Under the pieces are notes generated by a model. The model was not told the DNA's origin. It ran no database searches and worked only from the letters and a program-made list of their open reading frames with translations. A stretch of 64,000 bases of DNA, taken from the NCBI GenBank assembly GCA_022573285.1, contig JACZUF010000013.1, forward strand, positions 1 through 64,000. The letters are read 5' to 3'. Made by a program: the position numbers and the translations under genes. The stretch is from Chloroflexota bacterium. Its GTDB lineage: Bacteria > Chloroflexota > Dehalococcoidia > Lucifugimonadales > UBA3495. Positions 46,387 to 56,700 of this stretch are shown here, one piece after another; the first letter of the stretch is position 1, and every line of letters starts with the position of its first letter.

Positions 46387-48657
46387 CTACCTGGAAGCGG
46401 CTTTCACCGCCTTGCGGTATCTAAAAAGGGCCGGCTCCACGTAGGCGCTGGGAGAAGACAAAGCGTCATCGATGATCTGTAATACGGCGGAGATGACCGG
46501 CTCCTTCAACAGGCCGGACCGCTTTTCCTCGGTATCCGTCATCGGCACGTACCCAGGCTGCCCTAGGTTCTGTTGGTCCAAGATCTCGGCCGCCTTTTTG
46601 ACCGCATCCTCGATCTCCTGCTGGCTAACCACGCCGTGTAGTTTCCAGTTGGCGATGATTGCACCGTCGATCCGCTCGGTGGCCCGGTCCTTCATCTCTT
46701 CGATCTGGCTGAAGTTGGGTACGCCACTACACCCGATGCCCCGGTGTACCCAGGGTTCCACGTAGGCGACCATGCTATGAGCGTAGCTCAATAAGAGCGT
46801 TTCTTTTGCTTCAGGCTCGGCCAGCTTTTCGATTTCCAATGCCGGGAAAGTCAAAAGGTCCCTCCTCGATATATCCGGCGAAGGGGAATCCTCCATCATC
46901 CTCTGGACCTGGTCGACATCGATCATGTGGTAATGCATGGAGTGAAGGTGGCTGGGGTTCGGCGCCGGGACCCAGGCTGTGTTTCCTCCGCTCTTGGGGT
47001 GGTCTATCTTCTTCTCTAACATCTCCGCCATGGCCCGGTTCCTGACCTGCATCCCCTTGCCGATTTTCCCCTGGTTATGTACCCCAGCCCGGAGGCTCAC
47101 AGCAACATTGTGCAGCTCATAACTGGTATTGAAAACGGACTTGGTAAGATCGTCCCTCAGGTCAACCGGCCCGGCATGGGTCTGCACCCGGATCTGGGAA
47201 CCCGTCCGGTCCAAGAACCCGGTATTGGTGAAGAAAGTCCGGCTCTGGGCCGCCCTGAGCGATTCCGCGAGTTGCAGGGTCATCCCAAGCTCTTCGTTCA
47301 TGATGCCGATGAGCATGGCGCCTTTGGCCAGACCCAACCTATCTTCGACGGCCTCAAAGAACCGCACCTGCTCGGCCACTTCTTCGGAGGTCTGCAGTTT
47401 GGGGGTAACTTGGTAAACGTACCCCTTCTTGCTGTTGGGTCCTCTAACGGGTGGGTGGCTGGAACCTGGCGCACCGTCTGAACCATGGTCGTGGGCGGTG
47501 GCGATCAAAGTCGTCAGCAAGACCCCAAGGATCCTTTCCGGAATCTGATGTCCGTCCACTTTTACCATGTCCGTATACATGTGCAACGAGACGTTGCGGA
47601 CGGACATCAAGCTGGTTCCCTTCATCGTCTGAGCGGCCCCGTAAACGTCGATGAAGCCGATGTCGGAATTCATGGTCTTGAGAGCGCCGCGGGAACTGTA
47701 CGCTTGGATGTCACCCCTGATCAGCCCCAGGTAGTTTCGTAGCGCCAATACCATGTCCTCTGCATCGACGATGGCCACCGCGTCCTCAAAATCGACTATG
47801 GTGGTGACGGCCGACTCCACCACGAGGTCCTTGAATTGGCCGTTCTCCTCATTGACCTTGCCGCCTTCGTAGAGCTGGAATCGTATCTTCAGGCCATTGT
47901 CTTCCAGGAAGAACTCGGTCAGTTGGTCTTCGTGCTGGTTGAATCCAATGAACTTGGCGGGGTCTTGTAATCCGGATTCGGCACCGTTAGCGGTACGGCC
48001 GATAAGTTCGTACCTACCGTCCGGGTTTGGGCGCGCGGAGTAAGACACGAAATCATTGAATCCTAGGCCGTTCTCCCACTGGGCCAGGTGGCTATCCAGA
48101 TATTCATTGGTCCGGTCCACCACCATCCGCAGCCGCTCGATGCGGCTCGCCTCGCGGTCTATCTCGGGGTTTATGTCACTAAGGAAATAGGCATCGTAGA
48201 GACTGCCCCATCTGGCGTTGGCGCCGCCGACCGCCATGCTCGCGTTGTTGACCGGAGTAACTAGCTCGGGACCGTTTTGGGACATTTCGAGGTCGAGCTG
48301 CGGAGTCGTCATGCTAAATTCGACGGTGGTTTCCGATGAATTTTCCGGTTCCAGGTAGCCCTCATGCACCAGAAACTGCCCAAACTCCGCTGCGTCTTTG
48401 GCCGCAGACTCGGCGGTGGGCTCCCAACCTGCTTTCCGCTTTTCGAGGTAATATTCGTCGATCCTCGATTGCCGGTCGGCGCGCTTGGCCAGAAGTTCCC
48501 GGTTCCTGGGATCAAATTGCAGCACCAGTTCGCCAAGTATGGAGAACACCTCTTCTACGGTCCTACCCGTAGCCGGAACAACCTCGTCTCTGACGAACGC
48601 GTACAGTACTTCGTCGATTTCCACGGATGCTCCAGATGGCAGCATTAAGGTCGTCAT
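46387..48657 (-). CDS. glcB: Malate synthase G
   Basis: MTTLMLPSGASVEIDEVLYAFV; NARWGSLYDAYFLSDINPEI; VDFEDAVAIVDAEDMVLALRNYLGL; IGIMNEELGMTLQLAESLRAAQSRTFFTNTGFLDRTGSQI. Confidence 0.93.
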   Translation of the reverse strand: MTTLMLPSGASVEIDEVLYAFVRDEVVPATGRTVEEVFSILGELVLQFDPRNRELLAKRADRQSRIDEYYLEKRKAGWEPTAESAAKDAAEFGQFLVHEGYLEPENSSETTVEFSMTTPQLDLEMSQNGPELVTPVNNASMAVGGANARWGSLYDAYFLSDINPEIDREASRIERLRMVVDRTNEYLDSHLAQWENGLGFNDFVSYSARPNPDGRYELIGRTANGAESGLQDPAKFIGFNQHEDQLTEFFLEDNGLKIRFQLYEGGKVNEENGQFKDLVVESAVTTIVDFEDAVAIVDAEDMVLALRNYLGLIRGDIQAYSSRGALKTMNSDIGFIDVYGAAQTMKGTSLMSVRNVSLHMYTDMVKVDGHQIPERILGVLLTTLIATAHDHGSDGAPGSSHPPVRGPNSKKGYVYQVTPKLQTSEEVAEQVRFFEAVEDRLGLAKGAMLIGIMNEELGMTLQLAESLRAAQSRTFFTNTGFLDRTGSQIRVQTHAGPVDLRDDLTKSVFNTSYELHNVAVSLRAGVHNQGKIGKGMQVRNRAMAEMLEKKIDHPKSGGNTAWVPAPNPSHLHSMHYHMIDVDQVQRMMEDSPSPDISRRDLLTFPALEIEKLAEPEAKETLLLSYAHSMVAYVEPWVHRGIGCSGVPNFSQIEEMKDRATERIDGAIIANWKLHGVVSQQEIEDAVKKAAEILDQQNLGQPGYVPMTDTEEKRSGLLKEPVISAVLQIIDDALSSPSAYVEPALFRYRKAVKAASR

Positions 48658-48739
48658 TCTTGGCTCCGATTTTGTTTGGTGCAGGTTTACTTGGCCTCGC
48701 GCCCGGTAATAGCAACTGCTCGAATGCGGAGATCGAACT

Positions 48740-49819
48740 TTAGCCGTGGGTCCGCTCAAATTCTTTCATGAATGACACCAAGGCCTCTACGCCCTCTCTC
48801 GGAAAGGCATTGTAGATCGAAGCCCGGATGCCACCCACCGAGCGGTGGCCCTTGAGTTCAACAAGCCCTTCCGCGGTCGACTCGTTGGCAAATTGGGTCT
48901 CCAACTCGGGGCTGGGCAGACGGAAAGTCACATTCATTCGGGACCTATTCTCGGGCAGGGCGTGGCCACGGTAGAACTCGGACGAGTCGAGCTCGTCATA
49001 TAGCAACCTGGCTTTGTCCTCGTTCAGAAGTTCCATGTGCTCCAGGCCGCCCTGTTCAGCAAGCCATTTGACCACCAACCCTAGGATGTAAATCGAGAAT
49101 ACCGGCGGCGTGTTGTAGGCTGAATGTCCCTTGCAGTGGGTGTTGTAATTGAGCATCACAGGAAGACTTTCAGGGCTGCGGGACAGCAGGTCGTCTCGAA
49201 TCATCACCAGTGTGACCCCTGCCGCCCCCAGGTTTTTCTGCGCGCCGGCGTAGATCAGGCCGTATCGCGTGACATCGATCGGTTTGCTGAAGATATTGGA
49301 CGAAAGGTCCGCCACCAGAGGAACACTGCCTACGTCCGGCTCCGTGGGCCATTCGGTCCCGTAGATGGTGTTGTTTCCGGTGAAGTGCACGTAATCGGCC
49401 TCAGGGTCGAGATGCAATTCATCCTGATTGGGGACGCGGTCGAAGTTCCGTTCCTCGGTGGAACCTGCTACCCGTATGTCGCCGATTTTTTGCGCGTCTT
49501 GCAGCGCCAATCTGGCGAAGTTGCCGGTGACTATGTGATCGGCCTTGCCGTCCGGGGTCAAGAGGTTCATGGGCACCATGGAGAATTGCAGCGAAGCGCC
49601 GCCCTGAAGAAACAAAATATGATAGTTGTCCGGAATTCCGGCCAGCTTGCGGATGTCTTCTTCCGCGCTCTCGATCATCCCCTGGACCGGTTTTGACCGA
49701 TGACTCATCTCCAGCAAAGACATCCCTGCACCGGGAATCGAGACCAAGTCCCTCTGGGCTTCTTGAAGCACCGGCGCAGGTAATGTTGCCGGTCCCGCAG
49801 CAAAATTATAGATACTCAC
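48740..49819 (-). CDS. serC: Phosphoserine aminotransferase
   Basis: IYNFAAGPATLPAPVLQEAQRDL, LFLQGGASLQFSMVPMNLL, DLSSNIFSKPIDVTRYGLIYAGAQKNLGAAGVTLVMIR. Confidence 0.96.
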   Translation of the reverse strand: MSIYNFAAGPATLPAPVLQEAQRDLVSIPGAGMSLLEMSHRSKPVQGMIESAEEDIRKLAGIPDNYHILFLQGGASLQFSMVPMNLLTPDGKADHIVTGNFARLALQDAQKIGDIRVAGSTEERNFDRVPNQDELHLDPEADYVHFTGNNTIYGTEWPTEPDVGSVPLVADLSSNIFSKPIDVTRYGLIYAGAQKNLGAAGVTLVMIRDDLLSRSPESLPVMLNYNTHCKGHSAYNTPPVFSIYILGLVVKWLAEQGGLEHMELLNEDKARLLYDELDSSEFYRGHALPENRSRMNVTFRLPSPELETQFANESTAEGLVELKGHRSVGGIRASIYNAFPREGVEALVSFMKEFERTHG

Positions 49820-50398
49820 TGATGATCTCTTTCGCCCTTCCCAGCGCCCTCAAATTTAGATACCAAAACCAAACAACAAACTATGCTAGCCGACCCCGAA
49901 TACTTTGGCAAACTGGGAAACCTCCAAGAGGGTTGACCCTCCTACCTCCGCTATGCCACATCCGCCAACTAATGTACCCAGGACTCAATTCCTACGCCTC
50001 CCGTCTTTGACGAGAAGCCGTCTGGGCTATCCCTAGTCCAAAGAGCGGAGCTGCGGCTTCCGGGTCAGGGGCCTCCGTACCTGTCGCCAAGACAGTCCCA
50101 GCAGTCCCGCATCCCCTGGACCAGTCAGACCCCCTCGTTGTATCTGCCGGAGCACCATCGTGCGATGCCGTTCGTTTACGTTGAATGGGATTGTGTCTCT
50201 TCTCATGGGGCGCCATTTTCCTGGGCTAATCAGGGATGTCATCTTCTCCGGTCTACCACATCTGGTTTGACACATGAGGTAATTCGGATTAAAATCGTAA
50301 CGATTGTGACGGTATTCAACGCAGACAGAACTTAACATAACTTTTCGGTCACACAAGTTCGGTCGCAGGCAACGATTTGCCGAGGGAGCGAAACTCAG

Positions 50399-51241
50399 AT
50401 GGTAGAAAACAGTCAAGGGTCGCAAGGACTCGAAGCGGGCCACCAGCCAGAGGCAACTCCGAAAGAAGGAAACAAGCAGTCATTGTTGCTTAAGCTCGCC
50501 GAACGGACCGTTCTCCAGGCCGAAGCCTTGGCGCAAGAGATTACTGACCATGCCAGGCAAGAGAGCGAAGCCGAGGGCGCCAAAATTCTAGCGGAATATA
50601 CGGAAAAAGCTAAATCTGAAGCTCAGCAGACGATCGAGTCCGCCCAACTCCGTAGCGAAACCCTCCTCAATGAGGCAGCTGCCGAAGCCCTCGCAGAAAG
50701 CGAAAAGACGTTGAAAAAGGCTCGATCAGAAAGCGAAAAGACGTTGAGCAAGGCTCGATCAGAAAGCGAAAAGATGGTGAGCAAGGCTCGATCAGAAAGT
50801 GAAGACGATTTGGACAAGGCCCAGACCGAAAGTCAGGAGATCCTGGGTAAGGCCCGGCAGGAAGCGCAGGCCATCATCAAAACTTCACAAACCCGCGCGG
50901 AAAGCACCGAATCCAATGCCAGGATGAAAGCAGAGTTCATGATCAGACAGACGACCCAGAACGTTGCCGAAGGAATCCGAAGCGCGGTCTTGGAAATTTG
51001 CAATAACCTGCTGCCGGCTGTGGAAGAATTCGGGAATGAAGCCCCGGGAGCACTCATCGCTAACCAGGCTGACGGAGCTTCGGCAATTGAGACGAAGATG
51101 CTGGAAAACGCGGCCTCCAGCGAGACAGCGGAGAGCTCTTCTTCGCCGGACTCGGTTCGCACCAATACCGGTACTCAATCTTCGGACAGGGCATCCGGCG
51201 GGAAGGCCAAGTCTTCTGCCAGTAAGAAGATTGCGGCGTGA
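50399..51241 (+). CDS. Coiled-coil protein with 11-residue (hendecad) repeats
   Basis: 280 aa; tandem ESEKTLKKARS/ESEKTLSKARS/ESEKMVSKARS/ESEDDLDKAQT/ESQEILGKARQ; matching 33-bp DNA repeats around 50700-50830. Confidence 0.7.
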   Translation: MVENSQGSQGLEAGHQPEATPKEGNKQSLLLKLAERTVLQAEALAQEITDHARQESEAEGAKILAEYTEKAKSEAQQTIESAQLRSETLLNEAAAEALAESEKTLKKARSESEKTLSKARSESEKMVSKARSESEDDLDKAQTESQEILGKARQEAQAIIKTSQTRAESTESNARMKAEFMIRQTTQNVAEGIRSAVLEICNNLLPAVEEFGNEAPGALIANQADGASAIETKMLENAASSETAESSSSPDSVRTNTGTQSSDRASGGKAKSSASKKIAA

Positions 51242-51313
51242 CAAGGTTTTTACACTAAGGAAAGCGCTTCGGGACTCAATTTAAGGAGCGCAGCGTGCAT
51301 TGGAGAACGACTG

Positions 51314-51351
51314 AACCCCACGACATGATAATCGTCGTGGGGTTCGTTTTT
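51314..51351 (+). terminator. Rho-independent terminator
   Basis: aaccccacgac-atgataatc-gtcgtggggtt then cgttttt. Confidence 0.88.
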
Positions 51352-51435
51352 AAGGTCATCCAATGGGTCACGCCATTAACGCAATTCTCCCAGGCACCGC
51401 CCGATTCCTCAGTCACCTATTAAGGCAATTTCATC

Positions 51436-52107
51436 TTATCGGTCGCCACCGGCCACCGACCGCAGTCTGGCCGCCCTTGCGAAGTCCCTTTCAGATTCAG
51501 CGTATTTGCCGAGACGCTTCAACGTGACTCCCCGGTTGTTGTAGGCGTCTGAATAATCGGGGTTGAGGCGGATTGCTTCGTCGTAGTCCTTTAAGGAACG
51601 AGCATACTGGCACAACCTGGACAGGGTGTTTCCCCGGTTGATGTAGACCTCCGTATCTGTGGGGTCGAGACGGATGGCTTCGTCGTAGTCCTCGATGGCA
51701 CGCTCATGCTGACCTAGGTCGTGGTAGGCGGTCCCCCGGTTATTGTAGGCTGCGGAACATTCTGGGTTGAGGCGGACGGCCTCATCGTAGTCTTCGATGG
51801 CACGCTCATTTTGACCTAAGGCGTGGTAGGCGGTCCCCCGGTTGTTGTAGGCCGCGAAATCTCCAGGGTCGAGGCGGACGGCCTGATCGTAGTCCTCGAT
51901 GGCACGCTCTTGTTTACCTAGGGCGTGGTAGGCGTTCCCCCGGTTGTTGTAGGCCGCGGCATGCTTAGGGTTGAGGCGGACGGCCTCATCGTAGCCCTCT
52001 ATGGCATTCTCATGTTGACCTAGGGCGTAATAACCGATCCCGATCTGCCTTCGCAACTCGGCCAGTTCGTCCAATAGCTGCTTTTTCGTTTTTCTCTCGT
52101 CTTTCAT
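51436..52107 (-). CDS. TPR-repeat protein
   Basis: Consecutive 34-residue repeats AYNNRGTAYHALGQNERAIEDYDEAVRLNPECSA; ~102-bp tandem periodicity. Confidence 0.92.
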   Translation of the reverse strand: MKDERKTKKQLLDELAELRRQIGIGYYALGQHENAIEGYDEAVRLNPKHAAAYNNRGNAYHALGKQERAIEDYDQAVRLDPGDFAAYNNRGTAYHALGQNERAIEDYDEAVRLNPECSAAYNNRGTAYHDLGQHERAIEDYDEAIRLDPTDTEVYINRGNTLSRLCQYARSLKDYDEAIRLNPDYSDAYNNRGVTLKRLGKYAESERDFARAARLRSVAGGDR

Positions 52108-52629
52108 GCGAGGCTTACATCGGTATGGAAGGTCGGGTTCTGGTCATTATAGTAAATTGGGAGAACCGTCGAAAAGGTTGCCGGTTTTTCTTAAATTAGT
52201 GGAGACGGGACCGGCCTACTCTTTCCCGGATGGGGGATTCGCTCCTCTCGATGTCCATTATCGTGGAATAGTAATACGGCCGCATCTACATGTCCACAAC
52301 AACCAGGTCCGTGGTTCTCCGAAACGGGAGCGCCATGCGCCCTAATAACGTCGGGGATAAAATAACGCCCTCCAAATGTACTTGGATTCGTGGCGTTTAA
52401 AGATAAACGCCCCAAATAATGATGCTGGAGCATCAATTCGCATATTGGCGGAGACGGCGGTGCGGATTCAGACCGGAAAAAGTGCACCCGCGAGACACCT
52501 GAGGAGGTGGGTCTGGTCACCATGGCGCAAATATCGGAATGTACGTTCTTTCTTAACCAAAAGACACAAGGAGGTCCATTCAAGATATGCGTCCAACTCC
52601 GAATGGGTACTTAGACTGGTTGGTGTGGG

Positions 52630-52950
52630 TTAGTGGATGTGGAGACCGGGGAGAGCCGGTTTTTCATTATTTGCAAATGCCGTTCGTTCTACGTTTGCCT
52701 GGTGGGCGATCAAACGCTTTTGGAATTCGCTGAACGGGATGTAGGGAGGAACCGTAATCGCAATCGCAAACGTGGGGTAATAACCAGCCGCGCCGTTCAG
52801 ATCATCGATCCCTACCCAGGGGATGCTAACCACCGGTCCTTCGACATTGACTTTCGCATTCGAATCCGAACCGGTGTACGCCAAGTCTGCCCCCAACATC
52901 AGAACGCCCAACACGACCATAGCTGCCGCAAGTACTTTCATTCGCCGCAT
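52630..52950 (-). CDS. Small secreted/membrane hypothetical protein
   Basis: Likely start MRRMKVLAAAMVVLGVLMLGADLAYTGSDS (signal-like). Confidence 0.5.
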   Translation of the reverse strand: MRRMKVLAAAMVVLGVLMLGADLAYTGSDSNAKVNVEGPVVSIPWVGIDDLNGAAGYYPTFAIAITVPPYIPFSEFQKRLIAHQANVERTAFANNEKPALPGLHIH

Positions 52951-53385
52951 CAGAGGATCCCCTAATTTGAAAAACATTAGGCGGCTAAGGCCGATATTTG
53001 TGGGTAGCGGCAGGAAACTTTGTGAACTGGCTTGCAACTGATACCCCCCCGTGGTTAAGGTGCCTACAGCTTCTTAGGTGTCGTACATACGGTGGTATCG
53101 GAACCAACCAACTTTACGCCCGTGATTGGAGCAAATCCCCGGGTAGTCGAGACGACGGTGTCTGGCTCGGTCCGCTTGGCGCGGGTGGCGATGAGCGTGT
53201 AACTACGCATATCCAACCGATGGTCTGAGCTCGTTGCGGGAAAAGCTTGATCGCGCTCGACTGCATGTTTCGAGCGCGTGATTCGATCCGCAAGTCCGGG
53301 GCTCGGCGGCCATATTCAGCGGCCTTTGTCCGTGCCGTTGGCTTCGCGTTCAATTAGTCGAGCCGTTATGGCAGTCTCTTCTAAT

Positions 53386-53427
53386 GCGGTGGGGGCCGGC
53401 ACTTCGCGGTGTGCCGGCCCCCACCGC
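53386..53427. promoter_or_regulatory. 17-bp perfect inverted repeat / strong hairpin downstream of the 44-aa ORF
   Basis: gcggtgggggccggcac-ttcgcggt-gtgccggcccccaccgc. Confidence 0.85.
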
Positions 53428-53434
53428 CGGCTGA

Positions 53435-53569
53435 CTAACAGAAACAGCCGATTTCGTCACTTCCGCCACTAAATCCAGCGGAGGCCACCGCGGGCACCAA
53501 TGCGCCGGCGATGATTCCGACGATAAGGATGAGCCACCGGTACTTCCAGAGCGTGTAAAGATTTGCCAT
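53435..53569 (-). CDS. 44-aa peptide with signal-like N terminus and C-terminal CFC (not in ORF track)
   Basis: ATG at 53569, TAG at 53435-53437: MANLYTLWKYRWLILIVGIIAGALVPAVASAGFSGGSDEIGCFC; ggggaggaa SD-like sequence upstream with suitable spacing. Confidence 0.6.
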   Translation of the reverse strand: MANLYTLWKYRWLILIVGIIAGALVPAVASAGFSGGSDEIGCFC

Positions 53570-53693
53570 GGTTTGGGTTCCTCCCCTGCTTGGTGATTTG
53601 GACTGACAAGGAGAGGATGAGCCGTGGCCGTTGCCAAACCGTTACCACACCCATTGAAAGACGGGCCGGCTTAGAGCCTGGCACGTCAAATCA

Positions 53694-53733
53694 TGGAAAA
53701 CAAAAAGAGGGCCAACCGAAGTTGGCCCTCTTT
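53694..53733 (-). terminator. Rho-independent terminator with UUCG tetraloop
   Basis: Minus strand aaagagggccaac-ttcg-gttggccctcttt then ttgttttcc; follows the regulator gene. Confidence 0.92.
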
Positions 53734-53783
53734 GACTGATCTGAATTCGGGAAGCGAGCTAAAAAATCCCGGTGTCTCTTACG

Positions 53784-56700
53784 TCAACGGTCCTGGCGCT
53801 CCTCCATCAAAGATTCGAATAGGGACCGCAGTTTGGCGCCGGGACTCAGCCCCATTTCCCTGCTAATTAACTGCTCGAAATCCCGATATACGCGCACCGC
53901 CGAGGCCGGCCGTTCCACCAGGATAAGCAAGTTCATCAGTTGATACAGGGCCGCTTCGTTTAGGCGGTCCAATTCCACAACTCGGCTCAACGTGCGCACT
54001 GCGTCTTCTAGGCGTCCGGTTTCAATCTGCGCTTCGGCCGCACCGAGCCCGGCTTCGACCGCGTCCGTCTCCAATGTTGCCCTGGCCTGAATCGACCAGT
54101 CGGAATAAAACTCCTCGACGAACGGACCCTCGTATATGGAAATTGCTTCCGACAACATGTTCTCTTTCACGGGATTGGTACTTGGGAGGCTCCCAGCCTG
54201 GTGGATGAGGCTTCGGAACCGGTCGACGTCATAGGTTAGGTTGGCGTTGGCATCCAAGCGCAAGTTTTTGGCCGTGCTCTGCACCAAATCGAAGTAAAGA
54301 GCGCGTCTCAAGCGAAACAGAGTGGACCTCAGACTGCTCTCAACTGACCCGGGAGACCGGTCCGGCCAGAGGTCTTCGATCAACTGGTCCCTTGTGACGG
54401 ACCCTTGATTGGTGGCCAGGTAGAAAAACAACTCCTTTGCTTTGCTGCTTCGCCATTGTGACGGCGAAACTATCGTTCCGTCGGCGTACACCTCGGTCCG
54501 GCCCAGGCCAAAGGCCACGATGCTCGGCTTAGATACTTCGGTCGGATTGGGATTTTCAGCTTCTTGGCTGATTTGGGAAATGTGATTACCGGTCCGAAGG
54601 TCGAACAGCGCCGACTCAAAATTCTGAGCCAGCGCTGCGTCTTCGCAAGCAAAGACCAGGGCTTCCTCTGCAATCGGTCCAAGCCGTTTGACGAATCCGT
54701 GATGTCCCAGGGCCTGGGCCATTTTTGCGGCGTATTTGATCTTCTCCTTGGCCAACGTAGTACGCCCTTGCCGGAGGTGGACCACGCCCAGTAGAAGAAC
54801 GGCTCCCGCCTGCTCCCACAGACACGAATTTTGATCGAGAATCTCAGTGGCCGCAATTAGGTCTGCTTCCGCCCCACCTAGATCGCCCGAAGCCAGAAAA
54901 ATCTCGCCTCTAATGGCCAATTGAGAGCCTTCCTGCATAGACTCTCCCAGATGGCGTGTAAGGAGCAGCGCTTCATCTATCAGCCTTGCCGCCTGGGCCG
55001 TTTTGCCCGTTAGTTCCTTTGCCCTGGCCATCTCTCCCTTGGCGCAACTGAGGAGGTGGGCATCGTTGAGGTCGGCGGCGATTTCCAGTGCCTGTTCAAA
55101 AACACCGATTGCCTGTTCCGCGTTGGCAGCGCTACTTAAGACCTTTGCAATGGACGTAAGTACGTACCCGCGAATCCGCGTTAGGTCAAAATCTTCGCAA
55201 ATGCCATTGCTTCTATTTAGGAATTCAAGGGCCAGGTCGTAGTTGCCGGTCTCGTGGTACAGGGTGCCGTAGCTGTTAAGGCATGACGCCAGCCGGGAAT
55301 GGTTCCCAAGCTGCTGCCAGCCCCTGGCTGCCGCGTCCAGTTCGATGATTGCGGTCTGAATTTCGCCGGCGTCTTTGCAGGCCACGCCAAGATAATGATG
55401 GCCTGAAGACGATTGCGCGGTATCACCTACGGACTCGAAATATTGGGTGGCCTCGGTGAGATGCGTCCTAGCTTCTCTTAGCATGCCAAGACGAAGATAA
55501 CATAGACCTACTTGGTAATTTGCGGCGGCAACGTCCGCAGAAGGCGCATGGGATTCCTCAAGTTGAGATAGCGCCTCAAGGGCCAAGTCGAGCGCAGGCC
55601 GAGTCATTCCCTTGAGCCTCAACGCCATGACCTTGGATAAAAGGCTGCGGGCGTACCCCAGACAATCTCCGGATTCGCCAAACGCCTTCAAAGCGTCATC
55701 GCTTAACTTTAAATGTTTGTCTGGCTCCCCCAACTCCCCGTGGGCGCGGGCGAGTCCCAACAACAAATGGGGGTGCTTGGCCAGAGAGGCGCCGGACAGT
55801 CCATTCAACTTCTCACAAATCGTGACCCACAGCCCCTGTGCAACTAGGCCGTCCACGGCTTTATCGGCCACTACCGCTGCGTGGTCCTCCATATCTGCCA
55901 GAAGGAAGTGATCGAAAGAGTCGATCCAACGCCCGGTCTCTTGGAACCAGGTCGCAGCCTTCAGGTGAAGGTCGGTCTTCCCATTGGCGGCTGCATCCAA
56001 CTCGCTCTTTAGATGCTCCCGCAAAAGGCTGTGCAGCACATAGGAGTCTTCCCCGGTCTTAATGACCAGAGGGTTGCTCTCAGAAAGCCCCTGCAGCACG
56101 GCTTGCGCTTCATTGCCGCCTAATATGTGGTCACAAATAGCTGGGTTGAGTTCGTTTAGCACACTGGTGCGAACCAAGAAATCCCGGACATTTGGGGCCT
56201 CTCGGTCAAGGACTTCATTGGCGAGATAGTCGATCAAGAGGTCATCGTGAAGATCGAATTGGGGAGCCTCTGGATCGACCAATTGTCCAGGTGGAGAGAT
56301 AGCGAGGATCGCGGCCCACCCGCGTGAGCGATGCCAGGCGAGGTCGCACTGCGCTGAATCAAGGGTGATTCCGTGGGTCGCGGCGAAGAAATCGTGCACC
56401 TCTTGCTGAGTGAAGCGCAGATCATCCGCAGTGAACAGAGCCGCGAGCCGGTTCGCGAAACGGCGGGAGAGGCTGTGGAATGGCAGCCGTTGCCTAGTTG
56501 CAATTAGAAAATGCAGGCTATCGGGCAGTTGAGACGTAAGCGCCTCAAGAAAGGCCATGGCCGCCGGCTCGTCTATAACCTCGTGTACGTCATCGAGGAC
56601 GACCAAAGTATAATCAGTGACCCGATTTGAGATGTCCGAAAGGAAAATCTGCGCCAGTGCTTCCGCCTCGGGTTCGCCTGCTGCACCCGTGTCCAAAAAG

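Noticed and set aside
52191-52583. 130-aa minus-strand ORF
   Set aside because: No motif, atypical composition, no clear ribosome-binding site; probably non-coding.
53435-53569. 44-aa peptide as a lasso-peptide precursor (Gly1 ... Asp7/Glu8 in the predicted tail)
   Set aside because: No lasso B/C maturation enzymes nearby; signal-peptide-like N terminus fits simple export better.
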